From Mucilaginibacter sp. (lineage in GTDB: Bacteria; Bacteroidota; Bacteroidia; Sphingobacteriales; Sphingobacteriaceae), in NCBI GenBank assembly GCA_030445275.1, contig JAUCSE010000063.1:19210-83209 (forward strand): a stretch of DNA of 64,000 bases. The letters are read 5' to 3'. The notes under the pieces were generated by a model. The model ran no database searches. It worked only from the letters and a program-made list of their open reading frames with translations, and had not been told where the DNA came from. Position numbers and translations under genes: made by a program. Below, piece after piece: positions 1 through 8,208 of the stretch. How positions within the stretch are numbered: the stretch's first letter is position 1; the number at the start of each line of letters is the position of its first letter.

Positions 1-1
1 G

Positions 2-871
2 GAAAAACATTACACGGGTAATCATGATCTGGGTTTTATGATGTTCTGCAGCTTTGGGAATGCTTACAGGATTACCAAAAATCCAATTTATAAGTCTACC
101 ATAGATACGGCAGCAGCTTCATTAATTACCAGATACCATCCGGCTGCTAAAGTAATTCAATCATGGAATTCAAACAAACAGTGGAAAGGTCCGGTGATTA
201 TCGATAATATGATGAATCTGGAACTGCTGGCTTGGGTAACAGATCAGGGCGGGGATCCAAAATACAAGGAGATTGCAATTAATCATGCCGATGCAACAAT
301 GAAGAATCATTTTAGGACAGACTATAGTTCCTATCACGTTGTTGATTACGACATGAATACCGGTAAAGTAGTTAAAAAGGGAACAGCTCAAGGGGCATCT
401 AATGAATCGGCCTGGAGCCGGGGGCAAGGCTGGGCATTATATGGCTATACCATGATGTACCGGTTTACCCAGAAACAAAGCTATCTTGATTTGGCGAAGC
501 ATATTGCTAAGTTTATATTAGAGAATCCTAATATGCCAGCAGATGGAATCCCGTATTGGGATTTTAACGCCCCTGGTATTCCAAATACTTATCGTGATGC
601 TTCTGCAGCTGCTGTTATTGCCGCCGGATTGTTAGAATTAGGGCAATACGTAACGAAAAAGGAGCAGACAGTATATGTAACTGAAGCAGAGAAAATAATC
701 ACTTCGCTGTCATCTGATGCCTACAGATCAAAGCCCGGTCAGAATGGTGGTTTTTTACTAATGCATAGTACCGGCGCTTTACCACTAAAATCTGAAATAG
801 ATGTGCCTTTAACTTATGCCGACTATTACTTCCTGGAGGCGTTAACACGCTATAAAAAATGGTATTTATAA
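2..871 (+). CDS. GH88 unsaturated glucuronyl hydrolase, 5' end outside window
   Basis: This is the 3' part of a glycoside hydrolase family 88 gene; the reading frame is open from base 2, so the N-terminus lies before the window. GH88 enzymes hydrolyse the unsaturated uronic acid left at the non-reducing end of oligosaccharides by polysaccharide lyases. The two aspartates expected of the family are visible in NHDLGF and IIDNMMNL, followed by SSYHVVDYD and ESAWSRGQGWALYGY. It is clearly paralogous to the complete GH88 gene at 15274-16494. The next gene (DUF2264) starts 7 bases after its stop, suggesting one transcript. Family assignment is firm; the substrate is unknown. Confidence 0.9.
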   Translation, partial: EKHYTGNHDLGFMMFCSFGNAYRITKNPIYKSTIDTAAASLITRYHPAAKVIQSWNSNKQWKGPVIIDNMMNLELLAWVTDQGGDPKYKEIAINHADATMKNHFRTDYSSYHVVDYDMNTGKVVKKGTAQGASNESAWSRGQGWALYGYTMMYRFTQKQSYLDLAKHIAKFILENPNMPADGIPYWDFNAPGIPNTYRDASAAAVIAAGLLELGQYVTKKEQTVYVTEAEKIITSLSSDAYRSKPGQNGGFLLMHSTGALPLKSEIDVPLTYADYYFLEALTRYKKWYL

Positions 872-878
872 AAATTGT

Positions 879-2135
879 ATGAAAAGAAGAAAATTTGTAG
901 GTACACTGTCACTCGCCGGAATCATCGGCGCAATGAGCCCAAAAAGGATGTTGGGAGCCGAACCGGGAGCCTTTGATTCGCATGTTAAAATGAATGACCG
1001 CGAATATTGGTACCAGCTTTTATATAAAATAGCAAATCCTGTAATTTCAAACTTAGCCAAAGGCACACTTGTTAAGAATATGCCTGTGGAGAAATCTCCA
1101 ATATATGACTCAAGATCTCCTATAGTAACCTATCTGGAAGCCGTAGGACGTACATATGCCGGGGTTGCACCATGGCTCGCCCTACCGGATGACAATACAC
1201 CTGAAGGAATACTAAGAAAAAAAATGAGGGCTAATGCCTTGCAGGGATTAAACAATAGTGTTGATCCGGCCAGCCCGGATCTATTAAATTTTTCAAAAGA
1301 TTATCAACCAATTGTTGATTCAGCCTATTTAGCACAAACTTTTCTGAGAGCACCAAAAGCCTTATGGGAACCTCTTGAGCCACAAACTAAACAAAGAATC
1401 ATAGCATCATTTAAATCGCTAAGGAATAGGAAACCTTTTAAAAGTAATTGGTTGCTTTTTGGCTCCATGACAGAGGCATTTCTGCTATCGATAGATGAAC
1501 AATACGATGCAGATCGTCTCAACGAAGGGGTAAAAATGTTAAATGAATGGTACAAAGGTGATGGCTGTTATGGAGATGGTCCAAATTTTGCATTTGACTA
1601 TTATAATTCCTTCGTAATTCACCCCATGATGGTGGATACGTTGGCCGTATTGGTAAATAAAAAACTGACAGATCAGAAAGTATACGACTTAGCACTAAAA
1701 CGAATGCAGCGCTATGCTGTGGGGCAAGAGCGAATGATTTCTCCCGAGGGAACTTTTCCGCCAATCGGCCGCTCTATTACCTATAGGACTGGCGCTTTTC
1801 AGGCCTTAAGCCAGATTGCATTAATGGAAAAGTTACCTTCGACCATTAAACCAGCTCAGGTGCGTTGTGCGCTAACAAAAGTAAAGAAGAATATTTATGA
1901 AACTCCCGGCACCTTTGATAAAAACAATTGGCTACAATTAGGTTTTTGTGGACATGAGCCTGAAATAGCAGACTATTATACTTCGACAGGCAGTTTGTAT
2001 ATGGCTACTTTGTCGTTCCTTCCATTGGGACTACCGGCTTCGCATGAGTTCTGGGCCGGAGCTCCTGAGGAATGGACTGCTAAGAAAGCGTGGGGGGGCA
2101 AGGTATTTGTCAAGGACTATCATATTGATTTTTAA
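879..2135 (+). CDS. DUF2264 family secreted protein
   Basis: A 418-residue protein matching the DUF2264 family, which is commonly found in polysaccharide utilisation loci and predicted to have an alpha/alpha toroid fold. It begins MKRRKFVG followed by a hydrophobic stretch, a twin-arginine-like export signal. Recognisable family segments are DREYWYQLLYKIANPVI, YLEAVGRTYAGVAPWLALP, NWLLFGSMTEAFL and GDGCYGDGPNFAFDYYNSFV. It follows the GH88 gene by 7 bases, so joint expression is likely. Its biochemical activity is not established; an uronate-linked glycan role is inferred only from the neighbour. Confidence 0.85.
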   Translation: MKRRKFVGTLSLAGIIGAMSPKRMLGAEPGAFDSHVKMNDREYWYQLLYKIANPVISNLAKGTLVKNMPVEKSPIYDSRSPIVTYLEAVGRTYAGVAPWLALPDDNTPEGILRKKMRANALQGLNNSVDPASPDLLNFSKDYQPIVDSAYLAQTFLRAPKALWEPLEPQTKQRIIASFKSLRNRKPFKSNWLLFGSMTEAFLLSIDEQYDADRLNEGVKMLNEWYKGDGCYGDGPNFAFDYYNSFVIHPMMVDTLAVLVNKKLTDQKVYDLALKRMQRYAVGQERMISPEGTFPPIGRSITYRTGAFQALSQIALMEKLPSTIKPAQVRCALTKVKKNIYETPGTFDKNNWLQLGFCGHEPEIADYYTSTGSLYMATLSFLPLGLPASHEFWAGAPEEWTAKKAWGGKVFVKDYHIDF

Positions 2136-2298
2136 TCAATACTGAATGTTAAGTAGACAATATGGAGCCATTTAATTGTTTTTTCGTAAAGCATTCATAT
2201 CATGGTTAAGCAAAACCCGCTGATAGAACGGGGTAGCGTTCTGCTTCTGTTTTTTGGAAAAAATGCCGAACTTATAATAAGATTTATACAGTGCCCAT

Positions 2299-2496
2299 AT
2301 GAAACCAGCCTATTTATATGTCCGTGTTAGTACAGACGAACAAAAAAGAAAAGGTTACTCTCTTCCTGAACAAGAAGATCGGCTATTAAAATATTGTGAG
2401 TATAACGATATAGAAGTTAAAGGCATCTATCGTGAAGGTTTTTCTGCAAAGAACTTTAACAGGCCTCAGTGGAAAAAGCTCCTCAATTCAAGAAAT
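2299..2496 (+). pseudogene. Serine recombinase N-terminal fragment
   Basis: About 66 codons encode the N-terminus of a resolvase/invertase-type serine recombinase: AYLYVRVSTDEQ carries the catalytic serine, followed by the family motifs GYSLPEQEDRLLKYCE and SAKNFNRPQWKKLLN. Homology then stops abruptly near 2490. The frame reads on to a stop at 2538, but that part translates an overlapping, different ORF in the wrong frame. The rest of the catalytic domain and the DNA-binding part are missing, so it cannot be functional. It looks like one side of a deletion junction left by a lost mobile element. Confidence 0.8.
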
Positions 2497-2704
2497 GCAA
2501 CAATCAATCGACAAAACGGCAACAACTTTTTCAGATAGAAAAGTTTCAGTTAATCAAGCAATCAAAATATTAAAACGTAATGGGATTCAAACAAATGAAG
2601 AATAGGCAAGAACAATATTAGATTTTCTTTACTTACTTACTTGCAAAAGACTTGTAGTAATATCGAAAAATTCGGCAATTGAATATATCCCCAAGTATAA
2701 TTAA
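2495..2704 (+). pseudogene. Broken companion ORF of a recombinase-type mobile element
   Basis: An ATG at 2495 opens a frame reading SVNQAIKILKRNGIQTNEE, stopped by TAG at 2603-2605. The same frame continues ARTILDFLYLL. This resembles the short conserved ORFs found next to serine recombinase genes in Bacteroidota, where a glutamine or lysine codon would stand in place of the TAG. Just after, a TTAC tetranucleotide occurs in tandem (about 2630-2641). Removing one copy restores the frame to DFLYLLAKDL followed by stop. Nonsense mutation and repeat expansion are both read directly; the family link is from memory. Confidence 0.45.
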
Positions 2705-2748
2705 ACGCCTAAACAACTTAATTAAATGAATTTTGGGTCAGTTTTTAT

Positions 2749-2868
2749 TAAAAAGGAGAAGATGGCCATTACAACTATTTTAGGACTAACGGTATTGTGA
2801 TTCCATTTCCGCAACAGGATGTTAATCTTTATAATAAACAGGGTCCTGGTGTCGGTGGCGAGGCTTAA
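2749..2868 (+). pseudogene. Probable C-terminal remnant of an MscS-type channel
   Basis: About 39 codons open on both sides of the motif NGIVIPFPQQDVNLY and ending at TAA 2866-2868. The string IPFPQ-D-V is typical of the cytoplasmic C-terminal end of small-conductance mechanosensitive channels. No start codon or upstream channel domains are present; an in-frame stop lies just upstream. It is most simply a fragment left beside the recombinase scar. Chance similarity cannot be ruled out without a database search. Confidence 0.4.
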
Positions 2869-2974
2869 TTCCTTCAGATCATAGGTATCCGGAAAAACTA
2901 AGCTAGCTATAGATATATAACCAAAGGTAGTTGTAACATCGAGTGCTTTCCACTCCCTGTTACTACTGAGTATC

Positions 2975-4276
2975 TTATTTATTATTGATCCGAGCCCACT
3001 CTTTTAATTGATCTATGGCATTAGCCAACACACCTGCTGATCCTTTAAAAGCAGCAGATCCATTGGGTTTACCATTAACGCTATACCATTCGTAAAAGCC
3101 CTTGTCCTTAATGGTTCTGTTGATCATAGGTTGTAATTCTTCATATGCTTCTTTAATAAGCCCATACCTGATAAGTTGTTGTATCATCCGTGCACCAAAC
3201 CAGGTCCAGTCACCACCATTTTGGTAAACATATGGCTTTGATGATGTGGAACCTTTATAAATTCCTTCGGGATAAATAGGGTATAGGGTTAATCCAATAG
3301 ATGGGGCACCGGATAACTTCACATTACGTAACATATTCTGGTTAACAAGCCGGATTTCATTCTTTGATAAAATCCCTGCTTCAATGGCTATAGCTGTACC
3401 TCCATGAAAATAGATTTTGTCTTCCTTAAAACTTGCAGGAAAAGGCGATTTATCAAGGTACAGGTGAGGAATAAATTTATGCTTTTTTGCGTTCCATAAA
3501 TATTTCCGGATTGAGCTAATTGTAGTTGCTTTTAGTTGCTGCCAATTATGTCGCCCCTGTTCCTGATCATAAAAACCGATCATATCTTTCAGCGCAATCA
3601 CCAACATGGCATTATCATATATATCAATTGCCCAGTGTGTATTTTTATCGATATCCACTACGGCTCCGCCTTCAATCTGTACATCCCCCCAATCTTGTGT
3701 AGTAGCTCCCGTTAATAAATGATATTTATTCGAATAGCGGTTCTTTAGTAAATAGGCTATCGAGAGTTCCAGTCGTTGTAATGCAGTTTTACCTGCGATC
3801 ATTTCCATTAGGATCGATCTGTCACCGGTAACACGGATGTACTTGGCAATAGCTTGTATCAGCGAAGTTTCCTGGTCTGTTTCTACTGTATTTTTAAAAC
3901 CGACATGAGTATCGTCATAAGCAGAGGTATAGATATTCGGATCATTCCAGGTTACATGTCCTTTTAAAACATATCCATCCACAATTTCACCATTGGGTTG
4001 TTGAAGCCGAAGAAAAGTGAGCAGATTAGTTCGAATACTATCGTGGTTGTAAACTTTGCATGAAGTTTCAATAAAAGTATTAAAATCACGTATCCATACC
4101 TGTGGGTAACCATCACCGGCGTTAAACCCTTCACTTAAAAGGGTTGTGGCTTTGTCATACACGGTATCTAGCTTCTTATCGGCCATGATCTGTGCAGCCA
4201 ATTGCTGATCGCGCTGCGCATATCCTCGCATAGAAACACCAATTGTCAAGGAAATAGCGATAAAGATAGTTTTCAT
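2975..4276 (-). CDS. Secreted six-hairpin glycosidase-like protein
   Basis: A 433-residue protein with a signal peptide ending near GYAQ. It has the look of an (alpha/alpha)6 toroid glycosidase: GYPQVWIRDFNTFIE near the N-terminus resembles the substrate-pocket strand of such enzymes, and ATTQDWGDVQIEGG, NGGDWTWFGARMIQQL and NGSAAFKGSAGVLANAI follow in the expected order. I cannot name the CAZy family. The gene begins 9 bases after the GH35 stop on the same strand, with an AGGACT stretch just before its ATG, so the two are probably an operon acting on the same galactose-containing glycan. Confidence 0.65.
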   Translation of the reverse strand: MKTIFIAISLTIGVSMRGYAQRDQQLAAQIMADKKLDTVYDKATTLLSEGFNAGDGYPQVWIRDFNTFIETSCKVYNHDSIRTNLLTFLRLQQPNGEIVDGYVLKGHVTWNDPNIYTSAYDDTHVGFKNTVETDQETSLIQAIAKYIRVTGDRSILMEMIAGKTALQRLELSIAYLLKNRYSNKYHLLTGATTQDWGDVQIEGGAVVDIDKNTHWAIDIYDNAMLVIALKDMIGFYDQEQGRHNWQQLKATTISSIRKYLWNAKKHKFIPHLYLDKSPFPASFKEDKIYFHGGTAIAIEAGILSKNEIRLVNQNMLRNVKLSGAPSIGLTLYPIYPEGIYKGSTSSKPYVYQNGGDWTWFGARMIQQLIRYGLIKEAYEELQPMINRTIKDKGFYEWYSVNGKPNGSAAFKGSAGVLANAIDQLKEWARINNK

Positions 4277-4285
4277 ATGAGTCCT

Positions 4286-6595
4286 CTATAATCCTTTAAA
4301 TGATGGTAAAGAGAAAAATAATCTGTAATCTTTTATCCTGCCATTCGCACCATCCTGACGGGGTAAAAGTTTCATTCCACTTACTTTATATGATTTTCCA
4401 AGATCTATTACGATTTGGTGGGGTGGTTTTGGAGCTTTATTCTCCCATTCGGTATGCCAGATACTGGTGTATTGCAAATCAAATACGTTAGAGGCATCTC
4501 CGTCGTCGCCATTTAGCTCTTCACTATCAGCATATACAATTTTCCAGTTTGTTCTTGGAATCTCTTTTCCCTGATCGTCAATTAAAATAATTTCGGCTAT
4601 GGAGCTATAAGGTTGACCTTTTTGTTCAGAAAGGGCTTCTAAACAAAAATAGCGCGCGTTAATTGATGTGAAATTTGCGTTCTGCCACTTGTTTGTATTT
4701 TCAAATGTGCCTTCAAAATGTGGATGTAATTGGTCAGATAACCATTTTTGACCAGCCGTTTTATGCAGTTGAGGCTGTTGCTCATTAACCACATCCAGTA
4801 TAGGCTTATCCAGAAATTGTAATTCCGATTTGTTTACTCCAAAAAGATCAAAAACTACAACTTCATTTTTTCCTTTTTTAAGCCAGCTGCCGGGCAATAA
4901 CATGGTTTGGGTAGGACCGATATTCCAGTAACGGCCAAGGCAATTTCCATTGATCCATACAAGGCCTTTATTCCATTTACTGAGATCCAAATAGGTGTCT
5001 TGTAAATCATTAGCGGTAAAACTGCCTTTATAAAACCCAACGGTTGGATGCTGACCGGTTAATACATTGTATTTTACCGGAATTGTGTTTTCCCCCAGCT
5101 GTATTGGGTAGTTTTTCCAATTCCTGATCTCTGGTTTTTCTTCACCGGTTAGCAAGTAAACCGGCCCGTGTATACCTTTTCGGTCATGCATAGCATATCC
5201 ATAATTTACCCTGCCTGTCGCCTCTACCAATATGCTCAGTTTGGCATTTTTCTCCCGTTTAGGTATCTCGATGCTATACTTGTTTTTCCTACGATCGATG
5301 GTTCCGATTAGTTTATTATCAATATAAATTAAGGCGTAATCATGTATTTCTTTGAATTGTAGTAGCGCTTTGGCACCGGCTTTAATGGTGGTTTCATAAA
5401 TTACACAACCAAAATCCTGGTTCAGATCCTCCATAAGCTTTGCTGTATCGGACATAACCGGTTGCGGCAGATTCTTGTTTAATGCTGCAAAGGATGTGAA
5501 CTTAACCGGGGCAAGTTTCTGTATTTTGTTTGTAGCTGGCACATCTGGTAAGCTTTCACCTGGTTGTAAATAATTACTGAACAGCTTTCTGATCTGATAA
5601 TATTTTTCTGTTGGGTTACCGGCTTCGTCTATAGGCGCATCATAATCGTAACTGGTAGTTTGTGGTAAATAAGGGGGCGCGTTAGCGCCACTGTAAGTGC
5701 CAAAAGAAGTACCGCCATGTACCATATAAATACTAAAGGATTCATTATGGTCAAGCATGTATTTTAGTTCGCTGATAATTCTGGGGGTATTACCGGTATG
5801 GTGCGGTCTGCCCCAGCTATCAAACCAGCCAGGATAATATTCACCGCACATGAGTGGACCTTTAGGTTGAATTGTCCTTAGTGCATTAAAATTACCTTCC
5901 GGGCCACCACCAAAATTCACAACAGCAAAAAGACCATCCGGATGATCATTTTTTAACTGAGAAGGGCCATCGCAATGAAATAGTGGCACAGTAAAACCTG
6001 CCGCCTCAACATATGATTTTATGATATTCATGTATGCTTTATCATCACCATAGCTGCCATACTCATTTTCAACCTGAACCATGATAATATTACCCCCATT
6101 GGTTATTTGTAATGGTGCTAATTGTTTACCAACTTCTGTTAGATATTTTTTGCTTCTTTCCAGATAGTATGGGGCCTGTGTACGGAGTTTAATAGTTTTG
6201 TTTTTTAAGAGCCACCATGGGAAACCGCCAAAATCCCATTCGGCGCAGGAGTAGGGGCCCGGTCTTAAAATAACATATAAACCTTCTTCTTTTGCTATTC
6301 TGCAGAATAAGGCCGCATCACTTTGGCCCGTCCAGGTAAACTGATCAGGCTGTTTTTCGTGCATGTTCCAAAATAAATAGGCGCAAACGGTATTAAGTCC
6401 CATCGCTTTGGCCATTTTCAGCCGGTTTCGCCATTCAGCCTTTGGGATACGGGCAAAATGCATTTCACCGCAGCGGATTATATATGGTTTACCGTTTAAT
6501 TCAAACGAATCTTCTCCTATTTTAAAAGTTGGGTTTTGTGCCAATGAGGAGAGGCATGAAACTATGAATAATAGGATAAACAGGATGCGCTTCAT
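4286..6595 (-). CDS. GH35 beta-galactosidase with truncated discoidin domain
   Basis: A 769-residue exported GH35 enzyme that removes terminal beta-galactose. The ATG at 6595 is preferred over an upstream TTG at 6601; a signal peptide ends at SSLAQ. The catalytic barrel shows IIRCGEMHFARIP, the acid/base motif VENEYGSYG (second Glu near residue 178) and the nucleophile motif CGEYYPGWFDSWG (Glu near residue 252). Beta-sandwich domains follow. The C-terminus is a coagulation factor 5/8-like domain (IVIDLGKSYKVSGMKLLPRQ) that stops at YRLFFSLPSFKGL, roughly 30-40 residues earlier than usual. Catalysis should be intact; glycan binding by the last domain may not be. Confidence 0.92.
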   Translation of the reverse strand: MKRILFILLFIVSCLSSLAQNPTFKIGEDSFELNGKPYIIRCGEMHFARIPKAEWRNRLKMAKAMGLNTVCAYLFWNMHEKQPDQFTWTGQSDAALFCRIAKEEGLYVILRPGPYSCAEWDFGGFPWWLLKNKTIKLRTQAPYYLERSKKYLTEVGKQLAPLQITNGGNIIMVQVENEYGSYGDDKAYMNIIKSYVEAAGFTVPLFHCDGPSQLKNDHPDGLFAVVNFGGGPEGNFNALRTIQPKGPLMCGEYYPGWFDSWGRPHHTGNTPRIISELKYMLDHNESFSIYMVHGGTSFGTYSGANAPPYLPQTTSYDYDAPIDEAGNPTEKYYQIRKLFSNYLQPGESLPDVPATNKIQKLAPVKFTSFAALNKNLPQPVMSDTAKLMEDLNQDFGCVIYETTIKAGAKALLQFKEIHDYALIYIDNKLIGTIDRRKNKYSIEIPKREKNAKLSILVEATGRVNYGYAMHDRKGIHGPVYLLTGEEKPEIRNWKNYPIQLGENTIPVKYNVLTGQHPTVGFYKGSFTANDLQDTYLDLSKWNKGLVWINGNCLGRYWNIGPTQTMLLPGSWLKKGKNEVVVFDLFGVNKSELQFLDKPILDVVNEQQPQLHKTAGQKWLSDQLHPHFEGTFENTNKWQNANFTSINARYFCLEALSEQKGQPYSSIAEIILIDDQGKEIPRTNWKIVYADSEELNGDDGDASNVFDLQYTSIWHTEWENKAPKPPHQIVIDLGKSYKVSGMKLLPRQDGANGRIKDYRLFFSLPSFKGL

Positions 6596-6601
6596 TTTCA
6601 A

Positions 6602-7178
6602 TTAGAATTGGTTAAAATTTAGATAGCTGAAATTACTTTTATTTGAATAAAACTGCAGCTTATTTGTTAACGCAAACGTTTGTTAAAAGGCAGATGTTAA
6701 CCAACAGCTTACTGATCAATTAACTCACAGACCATCGGGCCAATTCAGTTGTCGAAATCTTATTTAAAACACGCTCATTGTGACTCTGCTTTGGAGCTTA
6801 CAGTGTTAAGTGAAGTTGAATATTCCATTAGTGGTATTCGTTTCCGTCCCACTGACAAATATCTACATCGGAAATGTTAAAGTGAGACCCATTCAACAAA
6901 TTTGAAATAGATAAACCAAAATTTGAAAGTCTGTCTGGGATATTGAGGTTAATTTGTGTTGCATGATTTTTATCAACACAATATGTCAGCAAAATTTATC
7001 CCATCTGTTTTATGCATTGCTTGTCTGGATATTGGATGCAGGCAGCCAGTTTCCATATTTAATCCAACATTAGATAACAGATTCACCACAAGCATGTGGC
7101 AGCTATCACCGCAACCTACGTCATTCAACCTGAGGATCAGCATCAATAACAAACCAACAATAAACCAAATTTCACGTC
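6602..7178. other. 577-bp intergenic region between GH35 and the lyase gene
   Basis: No convincing gene. It separates the divergent GH35 gene and the lipoprotein lyase gene, so it should carry promoters for both. The only strong signal is the CAAACGTTTG palindrome at 6673-6682. An open frame at 6956-7258 overlaps the lyase gene start in another frame and has no recognisable protein features. Confidence 0.6.
6669..6684. promoter_or_regulatory. Candidate LacI-family operator upstream of GH35
   Basis: The sequence AACGCAAACGTTTGTT contains the perfect 10-bp palindrome CAAACGTTTG (6673-6682) with the central CG typical of LacI-family operators. It lies about 75 bases upstream of the GH35 start. 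A LacI-family regulator is encoded at 26416-27456, but a link between the two is only inference. Confidence 0.4.
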
Positions 7179-8048
7179 ATGAACAAATTAAAAAAAATCA
7201 AAGTAATGGTGCTATTCAGCGGATTGCTGACGACCATGATGATTCTCACAGCCTGTAAAAAACAACAGGCATCGCCAGCTCCGGCACCATCAGCTACCGG
7301 TTCAGCAAAGCTAAAAACGAATTCAACCTATAGTCTTTTGCTTAACGCTGATTATGAAACAGGGACTTTAACATCGGGTATCACCAATCTGGAAGTAACG
7401 GATGCAACGGCTGCCGATGCAGCTTACCTGATATCTCCGGGTGCTGCAGGTAACTATGCTATTGCCCATAAGGTGGTACTGGACGACTCCAGCTATTTTT
7501 CTGATGATCACTGGCGCAGTGAAAGTGCTACGAATGCGGTAACCGCCGGACAATATCATCCCGGAGACGAACGTCGTTATGAATTCAGCGTTTATCTGAA
7601 GGATTGGACTTCCTGGACCACAGGCATGTCCCAGGCAGGGGATATCATCTTCCAGTCCAAGCTGGGCGGTGGTGGTAACCCCGCATGGTATTTCATGACC
7701 AAGCGTAATACCATCGCTTTCCGCGATCCAAATGCCAACCTGCAGCAAACCATTGTGCCTGACTATCGCAACTATATTAACCAATGGATGGATTTTAGGG
7801 TTGACGTTCTTTGGGCCAGCAGTGCCACAGGTTATATCAAGGTTTACGCCAAATTACCCGGTGATGCAGACTACACACTGAAATGGCAAATCAGCAATTT
7901 TCAAACCTGGAACCCGGATAATCCTAATGCGGTCCTTGGTTATATGAAATGGGGACTGTACAGGCCTGATGAATCGCTGGCTAACGATGATGTGCAAACC
8001 CGGATCATCTACCATGACAATATCAGGATCTACCAGATCAATCCGTAA
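7179..8048 (+). CDS. Lipoprotein polysaccharide lyase, heparin lyase I-like fold
   Basis: A 289-residue protein with a lipoprotein signal (LTAC, lipidated Cys26) followed by a Pro/Ala/Ser linker. The body resembles the Polysacc_lyase family (PF14099, which includes heparin lyase I): DDHWRSESATNA, HPGDERRYEFSVYLKDW, LGGGGNPAWYFM and YMKWGLYRPDES, with a C-terminal YHDNIRIYQ strand. It is shorter than PL13 heparinase I. The lipid anchor suggests a surface-attached endo-lyase making oligosaccharides for the SusCD importer; a purely binding role is possible. It is probably monocistronic, with its own hairpin terminator about 40 bases after the stop. Confidence 0.7.
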   Translation: MNKLKKIKVMVLFSGLLTTMMILTACKKQQASPAPAPSATGSAKLKTNSTYSLLLNADYETGTLTSGITNLEVTDATAADAAYLISPGAAGNYAIAHKVVLDDSSYFSDDHWRSESATNAVTAGQYHPGDERRYEFSVYLKDWTSWTTGMSQAGDIIFQSKLGGGGNPAWYFMTKRNTIAFRDPNANLQQTIVPDYRNYINQWMDFRVDVLWASSATGYIKVYAKLPGDADYTLKWQISNFQTWNPDNPNAVLGYMKWGLYRPDESLANDDVQTRIIYHDNIRIYQINP

Positions 8049-8088
8049 TCATTAATTAATTTGATGCTGTGCTTCAATAAGAATAAAA

Positions 8089-8117
8089 GGCTGGTATGAA
8101 CCCCATACCAGTCTTTT
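8089..8117 (+). terminator. Rho-independent terminator after the lipoprotein lyase
   Basis: Perfect 8-bp stem CTGGTATG (8091-8098) / CATACCAG (8104-8111) followed by TCTTTTTAT. It separates the lyase gene from the downstream HTCS gene. Confidence 0.8.
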
Positions 8118-8208
8118 TATCTTCGGAATCCGGATCAATAGCGATAACCCCGGGCAATCTGAACGGATTTTAATAAATTTTCATAACTTTCAATTGAATA
8201 GTACGCCG

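Noticed and set aside
2820..2965. Open frame on the minus strand reading REWKALDVTTTFGYIS
   Set aside because: It continues from the glycosidase end in another frame but has no start codon and overlaps the MscS-like remnant on the other strand; no family could be recognised.
6714..6878. Open stretch of about 55 codons on the + strand in the GH35 upstream region
   Set aside because: It has no ATG near its beginning, no known motif, and is within the length expected by chance.
6956..7258. 100-codon open frame before the lipoprotein lyase
   Set aside because: It overlaps the start of the lyase gene in another frame, has no recognisable motif and no export signal.
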